NCBI GenBank assembly: GCA_022478985.1
Contig: JAKSZP010013314.1
Span: 89,712-153,711 of the forward strand
Direction: 5' to 3'
Source of the DNA: Massospora cicadina
Taxonomy: Eukaryota; Entomophthoromycota; Entomophthoromycetes; Entomophthorales; Entomophthoraceae
Length of the DNA stretch: 64,000 bases
In this document: piece after piece, positions 44,272-55,865 of the stretch
Layout of the letters: every line of letters begins with the position of its first letter
Numbering within the stretch: position 1 is the first letter of the stretch
Position numbers and translations under genes: made by a program
The notes under the pieces: model-generated
What the model saw: only the letters and a program-made list of their open reading frames with translations
Told to the model about the DNA's origin: nothing
The model's database searches: none

Positions 44272-47200
44272 TCAGCGACGCGGTGGGAGAAATCCAAACA
44301 TCCACGCTTGAAAGTGGTCCACCAAATGAGACCAGAATCTGTGGACAGCTTCAGGGAGGGTGGGGATGGATCCGGCGATGGCATCCAAGACAATCGTGTG
44401 GATAGTCCACATGGCGATTGCAACCACCAGAGCACGAAGGGAGGGTGGGAGGGGGGAGGCCATTGATGAAGCAAACATATCTCTTGACAGACTGAAGGGA
44501 TGCGTTTGATCCTGGCCCAGCAGACGTTGAACTTCGCGCCATATCACTTTAGAGGTGGGGCACTTCTCCAGGCGGTGGAACAGCGTTCCATACTGGCCAC
44601 ACACGACACAGGATGAGTGTAAAGCGTTAGAGCGCTCAGCTGTATGATACACCCGCCTCAGGCAGCGCCACACATGGGAGTGGACTTGAGGCTGCAACAG
44701 AGGATGGTGTGCGTATTTCCAGATAGTCTTTTGAGTTTCAATAGAATAAGGGATGTCCATCATGTCCAGGTAGTCCACCCTGGATAGGGCATGGGGTCGA
44801 ATGGGGATCACGCCATCATGGATGGGTAGCCCCTGTACCTCTTGTGTGAACTGAGGAGAGGGGCGGCCTCTTCGGGTTGTATGTCCACTAATACGAATTC
44901 TCCACTCTGCGCTTCACATGGAGAGTAGGATTCGTTTGTAGTGGGTTTTTGTCCCGTGAGGACCTGTGGCCTATGTGTGTGATGCAAGGTATTTCATCAG
45001 GTAGTGGGGGTTTGAGCGATTATCGAGCCCAAGGCTTGGGAAAAGTTGGAGCGGGCCACGCGGGACCAGTGTTAGGAGGGGAGTGTAGGAGCAGTGACAG
45101 CCGCGATTCAGGTGCCCAGGATCTTGGCGGCATGGGCTTTGAAGTCAAGCAGGCCCATGCCACCATGATGATGAGAACCAAACATGACCTCTAGCCGTAC
45201 TGGTGGAGGGTGGCCTGACCAAAGCCATCCTTGCAGCAAAGCATACAGGGATTTGAAGAAGCTTGGGGAGAAGGGGATGACGTGGGCTCTGAACCAGACT
45301 TTGGATAGGAGCATAGAGTTGGAAAGAACAACCTTGCCAGTGAGGGTAGTAGGGTGGGCTCTGAGAGAGGCTATTCGCTTCGTCACGTTGTCCAGTATAC
45401 AGCCCTCCATTACTGCTGACGCGTATCCACCTGCCTCCATCCACATGCCCAGATGGCGTACCGGTCCTATGGTAGGATGTAGCACAAAGGGGAGCACCAG
45501 TGGAGCGGTGTGTGTTGAATTAGTAAGGCGTGGACGTGGGCGAGCAGATGGGCCGGGTTGGGAGCTACTTGCTGGGGCCCAGCAGTTCTGAAACCGACCA
45601 AGGAGGATGATTTCAGTTTTGGAGGCGTTCAGTGCCGCGTTGCTTACCTGGGAATATTCCTGGACGAGGGCTTCAAGCGTACGTGCACTTTGTTATTAGA
45701 CACCCCCACTACGCAATCATCTGCAAATGCCAACATCTTGACTGGGGTTTGGCCTGGCACATGGACCCCAGTGAGGTGGGCATTCACATTTCACAGTAGT
45801 GGGTCAAGGCTGAAGTTGTATAAGAGTGGGCTGAGGGGGTCCCCTTGTCGCAGGCCCCTTTGGGGGCGGACTACTTCCGTTAGGAAGCCTGGGCCACGCA
45901 CTGCCATTGTTGCAGATTCTGTGAGCAGCATCACCCAGTTAATGAAGCGGGGGGTAGGCGGAATTGATGGAAGCAGGCCCTAAGGTATTCCCTGTTTACT
46001 CTATCATAGGCTTTTTGTTGGTCCAAGAATACAAGTGCCCCAGAGGCTGTGGACTGACACACATTAGCCATTGAGTGCACGTTATCCCAAATCGACCTTC
46101 TGGGGATGAAACTGAATTGTTCTGGGGAGATGGTGGAAGATGATACAGTCCATAAATGGTTAGCCATGATTTTGGTTAAAATTTTGGTGTCAGTGTTTGT
46201 CAAAGAAATGGGGCGCCAGTTGGCTAAGTCAAACCTATCCCCTTTCTTGAAGAGTGTGACAGTAAAGGCCTCATGTCCTCCTGGTAGGAGGCGCATTTTC
46301 AACAGTATTTGGTTGAGTGTGGCTAGCAGTAATGGGGATATATATTTAAAATATTTTTTGTAGAACTCATATGGAATGCCATCTGGGCCTGGGCATTTTC
46401 AGTTTGGCGCACCACAAATGGCTGTCCATAATTTGTTCAGAGTAATTAAATTCATTATTTCGGGTATCAATAAGTGGTGCAGATATGAGATCAGTCGAGA
46501 AATTCCGCCATTTCAGCTGGCTGAATTGGTTCAGCTTGGTATAACTTGGAGTAATATCGTTGCGTTTTGATTGCCACTTCGGCTGGTGTGTCCGCAATGG
46601 AATTATCCAATCTTCACACCTGTGTGCAGGCCACGCTCTGGCGTGGTGCAAAAATTTTTTTGAAGAAGTATGCGGTGCACTTGTCGCCTTTAGTGATGCA
46701 TGTGGCCCTGTATTGGACACAAACCCGATGTTTGTGTTGCCTTTCAAGTGCATTGAGGTGGGCAGCTGCCTCCGCCCACTTCTGGCCCCATGCAGGGCTA
46801 TATCCTGAGGCTGGAATGTTGGACTCCAAGTGGGCCAATTCCGCCAGTGCGCGCGATATAACCGCTGATGTGGCTCGTGAGCATTTGGATGAGAGATGGC
46901 GATAGTGGCGGATGGTGTCTTCTTTAAAAGTTGCCCATGTGGAAATGGGGTCCGCGCAAAATGGTGCAACAAATGATTCTGCTAAAGTTGCCTCTTCCAC
47001 CCACGTGGAAAATCCTGGCAATGCAGCTTGGGGGGCGGATTTTACACCAATGTGGGGCCTTTGCAACTGTGACGGGTAAGTGGTATGTTATTGAGACTGT
47101 CAATGGTCGGAGAATTCCATTTTCGTTGTTTTGAAGTGGGAGATGTGGGGTTGGAATTTCGCCAGTGCTAAAATAAGGTCGATGTGGGTCATGGACCTTA

Positions 47201-47790
47201 ATTGGCCGTTATGGACATGGGGACGCGTCATGTTTTCGAGCAGTGGGGCATGTCACAGCAGCGCATCCCTTAACCCAAGGGTGGCTTTTAGAACGCGTAG
47301 TTCTATGTGACCCTGTGGGGCGTGGGGTGAGGGTGGCCATCGGTCCACTGGTGAGGTTAGCCAACAGTTCATGTCACCAACTAGGAAGGAATGGGGGGTA
47401 GCGGAAGGGATTTGACTGATGAGAAAAATTCTTGACGATCATGTGCACCATTTGGGGCGTAAATGTTGACAATTGTGTGTGCAACATCGGCCCATGAGAA
47501 GGTGACAACGAGCACTCGGCCATTTAAGAATGTTTCTGAAGATGTAAATTTGAAAAAATTGTTTTTCCAAATTAGCACCCCACAGTGCTTTGACCAAAAG
47601 GATAGGGATGGTAAGAGCATTGTTTTCCAAGCTTCCTTGGAACCTCATGGACAGTGGGACTCTTGGATGGCCAGGATAACCACGGGTAAATTGTTTTGTA
47701 AAAAACTGTTTCCTAGCCCAGGATGGGGAGGCCTTGAGTCTGGTGATATTCAGTGTCCCTAGAGTGAAGGTTTCCCCCATTGCACCTTAG
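44272..47790 (-). pseudogene. LINE E ORF2: endonuclease and reverse transcriptase
   Basis: The minus strand starts GETFTLGTLNI and has an AP-type endonuclease with LAIQESH near 47640 and the HIDLILA-type block near 47180. RT follows: PDGIPYEFYKKYFK (about 46360-46400), FLDQQKAYDRVNREYL (about 45990-46035) with the first catalytic aspartate, and RQGDPLSPLLYNFSLDPLL (about 45790-45850). LAFADDCVVG (about 45700-45735) has the catalytic FADD intact. The C-terminal region 44272-44811 includes SSCVVCGQYGTLFHRLEKCP, a CCHC-like zinc finger of LINE ORF2. No RNase H was seen. Several frameshifts break the frame. Confidence 0.88.
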
Positions 47791-47890
47791 GTGTGAGGGG
47801 GTGGGCCCCCGGGCCCACCAGCCTCTTCCAGGTCCCCACAGGCTTTCACAGCAGCGCGGGTATTAGCAGCAATGCTTACTGGGGTTTTTG

Positions 47891-49024
47891 TTAATTTTTG
47901 TGGAAAGAGTCGCGTTGGCTTTGGCCTTTGCTTTTTGTTTTCCTGACATCGGACAAATTTTTTGCGGTGCGGATAAGTTTGGTGCACCATTGAGTGGGGA
48001 AAATTTTTTTTTCAGTTGGGATAGGTCCCAGGTTGGTTTTGACTGGGGCTTGGGTGCAACGATTGAGTGAGATCAAATCTCCCATCAGATCCTCGGATTG
48101 AGTGGCCCATTCAGCATGGGCCTCCCAATCTGATTGGGTGATGGATTCCCAAGTTGCTTCTGCCGTGAAGGTCTCCATGTCCTCCTGGCGTTGTGAGTGT
48201 GGGATGGTGGTGTTGGCCTTGGCCGTTTCCTTGGCCGCGGCCCTGTGGGCCTGCTTGGCCTTCTTCCGCTCCTGTGGGGAGATGGGCTTTACCAATAGGT
48301 AGCAGCCTTGTGCTCCCCATGGGAAAGCCTCCTTGGTGCTTGCGGTTAGTTCATAGTGCGCCTCTCCACTGGTCATGGCCGCCGAGGGGTGCTCTTGGAA
48401 TGTGACGCCCTTTTTGATGGGGCATGCATGTGCCTTATGGCAGAACGAATCACAGTGGGTGCAAATGGGGGGCGCGCTGTCCACGGTTACCTGGAATGGG
48501 TGGGTGGTATGCCCTGCGATGTCAATAAAGGTGGAGTGCGGGATCTGGGTTTGGTCCTTCACGATCTCCTCAGTTGGGGTCAGAACTGCGATAGCTTTGC
48601 CAGTGCACAGGTGTGGCATCAGTGTGAAATGTTGCATTTCGAAAGATTGTATTTCGCTGTATATGGTGAGACCATCTTTCAGGTGTTGCTCCAAAATGTC
48701 ACGTTTTACCATAGTAGGCAAAAAGTCAAACGTGAGGAAAATTTAGTATGATTTTGTCCATCTGGTGCATTTAGTTTTGATGACCCGTTGCCCTTTGGGG
48801 AGGTCGACCACTATGCGCACCGCTGCAGCCTCATCTGCTGTGCTTTTGTCTTTGAAGCCTAGGTCCAGCCAACCGCACGACATGGAGTGAGGTGCAACGT
48901 ACACCGCGGTCAGGAAAATTTTGTGTACATCTTCACAAAATTTTTCCCATAGGGCTGTTTTTTGGATGTCCAGATACACATGGACTCCAAATTCCACCGA
49001 CGAAAGTGGCTGGGAATGTGGCAT
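47891..49024 (-). pseudogene. LINE E ORF1: RNA-binding protein with zinc knuckle
   Basis: The 276-codon frame 47891-48721 reads MVKRDILEQHLKDGLTIYSE, then ICTHCDSFCHKAHACP, a CX2CX4HX4C knuckle, then a charged Ala/Lys/Gln-rich tail (PQERKKAKQAHRAAAKE). The upstream frame 48743-49024 (VEFGVHVYLDIQ, DLPKGQRVIKTKCTRWTK) is the same gene before a stop or frameshift. ORF1 proteins of this type coat the LINE RNA. The true start lies near or above 49024 and cannot be fixed. Confidence 0.8.
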
Positions 49025-49296
49025 ATTGATGTACTGATTTGCATCGTGATTGCCACGTGAGTATCTCTGGGGAAATTGTGACCGCCAGTTTTTTTAGATT
49101 TTTTTTTCTATTCCGCCGGATTCTCCGGGGCGTTTTTGAACGTTAGAGGCCGCGGGCCTTCCGCCTACTCCTCTTGCCTTGCTTGCCCAACTGCTCCCAG
49201 ACATGGGCGCAGACTAATCCCCTCTATGAGATTATCAAACTAGGTTTAGTCTTGAATTGAATAGGTCGCAAAAGTGTTTGCAACGAGAAAGAAAAG
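49025..49296 (-). promoter_or_regulatory. LINE E 5' leader (internal promoter candidate)
   Basis: This non-coding leader is shared with LINE F, which begins with the same CTTTTCTTTCTCG. LINEs carry their promoter inside this leader; that is family knowledge and not shown here. Confidence 0.5.
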
Positions 49297-49313
49297 TAGC
49301 AATTCCACTTAAT
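49297..49313. repeat. LINE E target-site duplication, right
   Basis: TAGCAATTCCACTTAAT is identical to 44007-44023. Confidence 0.92.
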
Positions 49314-50561
49314 AATATTACTAGATCATATGGGCCTGGGTGCTTTTTGGTTATGTCAGATTTAATAATATTTGACTTAAATACCCAGGCTTGTGGGCTT
49401 TGTTAGTTTATGTAAAAATTAGTTTTTGATGTCAATCAAGTTTTTGATCAAATTAATTACTAAATAGAGGTACAAGTCGCCTTAGTATGTGCTACCATTA
49501 CTCAAGAGGAGCAATAGATTGGCTATTTTAAGATGTGTCAGAAGAAACGCTGTCTTGAACAATTGTCAGTTAGACAACAACCACGAGGCTGAGCTGAGTT
49601 ACCATAAAGCCTCATAGTTTGTAGAAACTCAGAAGTCTTCATTGTGATCTGCTAGCTAAGTACCAATGAGAAACAAAGTGTCATGGTTGAGGTGTGTTTA
49701 ACATCAAACCCTATAAGTTATCCCTAATTACAAACAAATATAAAAAAATTAGCACCACAAGTTAATTGGTTAATATACTTGAATTTTAGCATTTAATACA
49801 TTTTTGTTGTATTAAGGTTGAGGAATTACTTGGTATTAGGAAGATCAGGTGCAGTGAGCCATCATACAAGTAAATGACAGAAGAATACAGCCTCAAAGTG
49901 TCATTTCCAAGGAGTTTATATCTTAACTACTGTCATCATCTGGTTTATTGTCTCTATACAATAGGCTTACAAACTCTGACTTATTTCAGAAGAAGAAACA
50001 GCCCACTTGAGTAGACCTAAACTTCAGTAGTAATAATTATGTTTTAGCTTTTTTACAATGAGAAACTGGATCTTAAAATTTTGTGACGCCCAGAGAGGTA
50101 AGCAATGAAAGTGTTAAATTTCTTTGGGATGGCACTGAAGAACAGAATGGCTACAGAGAAGTGAAGGCAGTTCACATTCACTTTTTCAGGGTCTAGTTGT
50201 CAACTATCCTGGGTTAAAATAATTAATAGCATAACTATGTAAAGAGACATAAAATAAATATAAAATTAATATGGGAAATAAAATAGTTTTTAGGTAAAAG
50301 GTCTGAATAACTCTAGGATGGCTTGGTTTCCTGTGGCGAATAGAGCTCTTAGGTCCTCCTCATTCAGAATCTTGACTCCTCATACTATAAGGAGGTTAAG
50401 CCATGTTCATCTCTTTTGAGTGGCTTTTTAGATTTCATCTTTCTTTGTTCTAGGGATTCTGTATTGAAATCCTGGGTCCAGTACAGAGTTGAATCAGGTG
50501 GTGATCCTTGCACCACTTTAATTTTCCTTGATCATTTAAAGGCATTTATTATTAGATGACG

Positions 50562-50577
50562 ATCAATCCAATTTTCA
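50562..50577. repeat. LINE F target-site duplication, left
   Basis: ATCAATCCAATTTTCA corresponds to ATCAATCTGATTTTCA at 55850-55865 (14 of 16; both differences are transitions). Confidence 0.85.
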
Positions 50578-50839
50578 CTTTTCTTTCTCGTTGCAATCAC
50601 TCTTGCAACCTATTCAATTCAAGACTGAATCTAGTTTGATAATCTCACAGAGGAGATTGGTCTGCGCCCATGTCAGGGGGCAGTTGGGCAAGTAAGGTAA
50701 GAGGAGCAGGTGGAAGGCCTGCGGCCTCCAACATTTTAAAACGCCCCAGAGAAACCGGTGGAATAGACAAAAATTTTAAAAAACTGGCGGTCAATATTTC
50801 CCCAGAGATAATCACATGGAAAGCATGATGCAACCAGTA

Positions 50840-51990
50840 CTTCAATACGCCACACTCCCAGCCACTTTTGTTGGTGGAATTCGGAGTCCGCATGTTTCTG
50901 GACATCCAACAAATAGCCTTATGGGAAAAATTTTGTGAAGATGTGCACACAATTTTCCTGACTGCGGTGTACGTCGCACCTCACTCCATGTCACGCGGTT
51001 GGCTGGACTTAGGTTAAAAAAGCAAAGAGGCAGCAGATGAGGCTGTGGTGGTGTGCGTAGTGGTTGACCTCCCCAAAGGGCAATAGGTCATCAAAACCAA
51101 ATGCACCAGATGGACATGATCATACCAAATTTTCCTCACGTTTGACTTTTTGCCTACTACTGTAAAACGTGATATTTTAGAACAACACCTGAAAGATGGC
51201 CTCGCCATATATGGCAAAATACAATCTTTCAAAAAAAACGCTTCACACTGATGCCACACCTGTGCACCGGCAAAGCCATCGCAGTCCTGACCTGAACTGA
51301 GGAGATCGCGAAGGACCTAACCCAAATCCCACACTCCACCTTTATTGACATCACAGGGCACACCACCCACACATTCCAAGTGACCGTGGACAGCGCGCCC
51401 CCCATTTGCACCCACTGTGATGCGTTCAGCCATAAGGTGCATGCATGCCCCATCAAGGAGGGTGTCAAATTCCAAGTGCACCCCTCAGCGGCCATGGCCA
51501 GCGGAGAGGCGCACTACGAACCAACTGCAAGCACCAAGGAGGCTTTCCCATGGGGAGCACAAGGCTGCTACCTACTGGTAAAGCCTATCTCCCCACAAGA
51601 GCGGAAGAATGCCAAGCAGGCCTGCAGGGCTATGGCCAAGGAAGCGGCCAAAGCCACCACCACTATCCCACACTCACAACGCCAGGAGGACATGGAAACC
51701 TTCATGGCAGAAGCAACTCAGGAATCCATCAACCAATCAGATTGGGAAGCCCATACTGAGTGGGCCACTCAATCTGAGGATCCAATGGGGGATTTGATCT
51801 CACCCAATTGTTGCACCCAAGCTCTGGTCAAAACTGACTTGGGACCCATCCCAACTGAAAATTTTTTGACCCACTCAATGGTGCACCAAACTCATCCGCT
51901 CCGCAAAAAATTTGTCTAACGTCAGGAAAACAAAAAGTGAAGGCTAAAGCCAATGCAACTCTTTCCGCAAAAATTAACAAAAACCCCAAT
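50840..51990 (+). pseudogene. LINE F ORF1 with zinc knuckle
   Basis: The open frame 51380-51919 starts MTVDSAPPICTHCDAFSHKV and gives the CX2CX4HX4C knuckle with HACPIKEGV, then the same charged tail as E. The N-terminal part (50840-51380) is split by stops but reads ALWEKFCEDVH, VVDLPKGQ and VKRDILEQHLKDG, as in E. Protein similarity to E is high (for example IPHSQRQEDMETFMAEATQE against IPHSQRQEDMETFTAEATWE). Confidence 0.8.
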
Positions 51991-52084
51991 AGTGTTGCTG
52001 CTAACACCCATGCTGCTGTGAAGGCCCGTGGGGATCTAGAGGAGGCTGGTGGGCCTGGGTGCTCACCCTGTACACCTAAGGTGT

Positions 52085-55000
52085 GATGGGGGAAACCTTC
52101 ACTTGGGGACTTTGAACATTTCCGGCCTCAAGGCCTCCCCATCCTGGGCTAGGAAACTGAGTTTTTACAACACAATTTACCCGTGGATATCCTGGCCATC
52201 CAGGAATCCCACTGTCCATGAGTTTCTGAGGAAGCTTGGAAAACAATGCTCCTCCCATCCCTATCCTTTTGGTCGAAGCACTGTAGGGTGCTAATTTGGA
52301 AAAATAATTTTTTTCAAATTTTTATCCTCAGAAACATTCCTAAATGGCTTAGTGCTTGTTGTCACTTTCTCGTGGGCTGATGTAGTGCACACAATCATCA
52401 ACATCTATGCCCCAAACGGCTCATGTGAGCGTCAGGAATTTTTATTGTTGGTCAAATCCCTCCCACTACCCCCAGACTCTTTCATAGTCAGTGACATGAA
52501 CTGTTGGCTAAACACACCAACAGACCGGTGGCCTTCCTCACCTCACGCCCCCTAGGGTCACATAGAACTGCGCTTTCTAAAGGCCACCCTTAGGTTAATA
52601 GATGTGCTGCCACGACATGCCCCACTGCTCAAAAACATGATGCGTCCCCACATCCACAACGGCCAATTAAGGTCCATGACCCACATTGACCTTATCCTAA
52701 CACCGGCGAAATTCCAACCCCACATCTCCCACTTCAAAACAACAAAAATGGAATTCTCCAACCATCGACTGGTCTCACTAGCCTACCACCTACCTTTCAC
52801 AGCTGCTAAGGCCCCACATTGGCGCAAGATCTGCCCCTCCGAGCTCACGTTGCCAGGATTTTCCACATGGGTGGAAGCGGCAACTTTGGCAAAAAAGTTT
52901 GTTGCACCATTTTGCGCGGACCCCATTTTCACATGGGCAATTTTCAAAGATGACACCATCCTCCACTCTTGCCATCTCTCCTCCAGACACACATGAGCCA
53001 CATCGGCGGTCATTTCACGCGCTCTGGCAGAGTTGGCACACCTGGAGTCCAACATCCCAGCTACAGGATACAGCTCTGCATGGGGCTGGAAGTGGGCAGA
53101 GGCAGATGCCCACCTCAACATACTCGAAAGGCAACACAAACATCGGGTTTGTGTTCAGTACAGGGCCACACGCATCACAAAAGGTGAAAGTGCACTGCAC
53201 ATTTTTTTAAAAAAAATTTGCACCATGCCAGAGCGTGGCCTGCACACATGTGCGAAGATTGGATGACTCCATTGTGAATATGCCAGCTGAAGTGGCAATT
53301 GAAACACAAAAGTATTACTCTGAGTTGTACCAATCTGATCCAATTCAGCTGGCCGAAGTGGTAGAATTTCTCAACCAATCCCACATCTGCACCGTTTTCA
53401 AATACCCAGAAATAATGAATTTGATTACTCCGACTGAATTATGGACAGCCATTCGCGGTGCGCCAAACTGAAAATGCCCAAGCCCAGATGGTATTCCATA
53501 TGAGTTCTACAAAAAGTATTTCAAATATATATCCCCTTTGCTGCTCGCCTCACTTAACCAAAGCCTGTTGGAAATGCGCCTCCTACCAGGAGGACATGAG
53601 GCCTTTACGGTCACACTCTTCAAGAAAGGGGATAAGCTAAACTTAGCCAACTGGCGCCTCATTAATCTAACAAACACAGACACTAAAATTTTAACCAAAT
53701 TCATGGCTAGCTGTTTAGGTACTGTAGCATCTGCCACCATCTCCCCAGAACAATCTGGTTTCATACCCAGAAGGTTGATTTGGGATAACGTGCACTCTGT
53801 GGCTAATGTATGTCAATCCACAGCCTCTAGGGCACTTGTATTCTTGGACCAACAAAAGGCCTATGATAGATTAAACTGGGAATACCTTAGGGCCTGCCTC
53901 CATCAGTTCCGCTTACCCCCTCGCTTCATCAACTGGGTGATGCTGCTCACGGAATCTGCAACAATGGCAGTACATGGCCTTGTCTTCCTAACGGAAGTAG
54001 TCCGCCCTCAATGGGACTTGCGACAAGGGGACCCCCTCAGCCCACTCTTATACAACTTCAGCCTTGACCCACTACTACGAAATGTGAATGCCCAACTCAC
54101 TGGGGTCTATGTGCCAGGTTAAGCCCCAGTCAAGATAATGGCGTTCACAGATGATTGTGTGGTTGGGGTGTCTAATAATCAAGATGCACGCGCGCTTGAA
54201 GCTCTCATCCAGGAGTATTCCCAGGTAAGCAATGCGGCACTGAATGCTTCCAAAACTGAAATCATCCTCCTTGGTCGGTTTCAGAACAGCTGGACCCCAG
54301 CAAATAAGTTTTCAACCTGGCCCATCTGCTCGCCCACGTCCTCGCCCCACTAACTCAACACACACTGCCCCATTGGTGCTCCCCTTTGTGCCACGTCCCA
54401 CCATAGGACTGGTACGTCATCTGGGCGTTTGGATGGAGGCAGGTGGATACGCGCAGCAGTAATGGAGTGCCATATTCTGGATAACGTGACGAAGCGAATC
54501 GCCTCTCTCAGAGCCCACCCTACTTCCCTCACTGGCAGGGTTGTTTTAGCCAACTCTATGCTCCTCTCCAAAGTCTGGTTCGGAGCCCACGCCATCCCCT
54601 TCTCCCCAAGCTTCTTCAAATCCTTGTATGTCTTGTTGCAAGAATGGCTTTGGTCAGGCCGCCCTCCACCAGTACGGCTAGAGGTCATGTTTGGCCCTCA
54701 TTATCATGGTGGCATGGGCCTGCTTGACTTCAAAGCCCATGCTGCCAAGATCCTGGGCACCTGGATTGCGGCCGTCACCGCCCCTACACTCCCCTCCCAA
54801 CACTGGTCTCGCGCAGCCCGCTCCAACTTCTCCCACGCCTTGGGCCTCACCAATCCATCGAACCCCCTCTCCCTGATGAAATACCTCGCATCACACACAT
54901 CGGCCACAGGTCCTCACGGGACTAAAACCCACTACAAACGAATCCTACTCTCCATGCGGAGCGCTGAGTGGAGATTTCATATTAACGGACATACAACCCA

Positions 55001-55790
55001 AAGAGGCTGCCCCTCTCCTCAGTTCACACAAGAGGTACAGGGGCTACCCATCCATGATGGCGTGATCCCATTTGGCCCCATGTCCTATCCAGGGTGGACT
55101 ACCTGGACATGATGGACATCCTTTACTCCATTGAAATCCAAAAAAATCTGGAAATACGTACACCATCCTCTGTTGCAGCCTCAAGTCCGCTCCCATGTGT
55201 GGCGCTGCCTGAGGCGGGTGTGTCGTACAGCTGAGCGCTCTAACGCTTTACACTCATCCTGTGTCATGTGTGGCCAGTATGGAACGCTGTTCCACCGCCT
55301 GAAGAAGTGCCCTACCTCTAAAGTGATATGGCGCGAAGTTCAACGTCTGCTGGGCCAGGATCAAACGCATCCCTTCAGTCTGTCAAGAGATACGTTTGCT
55401 CTATCAATGGCCTCCTCTCTTCCACCCTCCATCCGTGCTTTAGTGGTTGCAATCGCCATGTGGACCATCCACACAATTGTCTTATATGCCATCGCAGGCT
55501 CCACCCCCACCCTCCCAGAAGCTGTCCACAGATTCTGATCTCATTTGGTGGACCACTTTCAAGAGTGGATGTTTGGATACCTCCCACTGCGTCGCCAACA
55601 GCTGGTCTCCTCCTGGTTCCCGGTCTGGTTCATCAAATCTTACCCCTTCCTCCAAACGTGTTCAGTTGTGGCTACGGCCCCTCCACACGTTCCCTCCCCC
55701 TCCCCATAATGGCGTTCCCGCTGGCAACAAGAGATAGCATCGCTTCTCTGGGGTGCCTTCCCTGGTACTAAGTTTTGTCTCTTCTGAGTC
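52085..55790 (+). pseudogene. LINE F ORF2: endonuclease and reverse transcriptase
   Basis: Endonuclease: ILAIQESH in a broken frame near 52190, FIVSDMNCW near 52480-52510 (the GDFN-type block), THIDLILTPAK and FSNHRLVSL near 52675-52785 (the SDH block, here SNH). RT is in the 194-codon frame 53538-54122: TVTLFKKGDKLNLANWR, FIPRRLIWDNVHS, FLDQQKAYDRLNWEYL and RQGDPLSPLLYNFSLDPLL. The next frame has MAFTDDCVVGVS, where FADD became FTDD but both aspartates remain. The frame 54429-55112 and 55131-55538 continue to a CCHC-like finger CVMCGQYGTLFHRLKKCP. Broken by several shifts. Confidence 0.88.
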
Positions 55791-55849
55791 AAATTTGGAA
55801 TTGTCCGTCCCCTGGGCGGCCTTCCCCACAATAAATTTAAATTTAAACA

Positions 55850-55865
55850 ATCAATCTGATTTTCA
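55850..55865. repeat. LINE F target-site duplication, right
   Basis: ATCAATCTGATTTTCA; compare 50562-50577. Confidence 0.85.

Larger units (their letters stand above)
44024..49296 (-). mobile_element. Full-length LINE E (minus strand), 5273 bases
   Basis: In the minus sense it starts CTTTTCTTTCTCGTTGC, as does LINE F. It carries about 0.3 kb of 5' leader, ORF1 with a zinc knuckle, and ORF2 with endonuclease, RT and a C-terminal CCHC. It ends CAATAAATTAAAATTAAAATT, a short AAATT-type tail rather than a long poly-A. It is bounded by a perfect 17-bp duplication within the right LTR of H; the intact LTR at 38566 gives the empty site. Both ORFs are broken by a few frameshifts. Confidence 0.92.
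38566..50026 (+). mobile_element. LTR element H (plus strand), gag-only, carrying LINE E in its 3' LTR
   Basis: LTRs are 38566-39453 (888 bases) and 43857-50026 (880 bases after removing E and one copy of its target duplication). Both start TGTTGA and end AAACTTCA. A primer-binding site follows the left LTR and AAGGTGGAGGAAG precedes the right LTR. The 4.4-kb inside holds a gag-like region only. It was inserted in the primer-binding site of J. The flanks (GTGAG left, GTAGT right) are at best a decayed duplication. Confidence 0.75.
43857..50026 (+). repeat. Element H 3' LTR, split by LINE E
   Basis: The left piece is 43857-44023 and the right piece 49297-50026, sharing the 17-bp duplication of E. 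Joined, they align over their length with 38566-39453. Confidence 0.87.
50578..55849 (+). mobile_element. Full-length LINE F (plus strand), 5272 bases
   Basis: This is a second copy of LINE E in the opposite orientation, only one base different in total length, with the same start (CTTTTCTTTCTCGTTGC) and a similar end (CAATAAATTTAAATTTAAAC). It is inserted in the right LTR of J. It is more decayed than E: more stops in ORF1 and six CG sites of E changed to TG or CA in its first 200 bases. Its 5' end faces that of E. Confidence 0.92.

Noticed and set aside
45184..45591. 135-codon plus-strand frame opposite LINE E ORF2
   Set aside because: It is the complement of the conserved ORF2 C-terminal half; the same shadow appears on the minus strand of LINE F.
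38561..50031. GTGAG / GTAGT as the target duplication of H
   Set aside because: They do not match well enough; the element is supported by its LTRs, primer site and polypurine tract instead.
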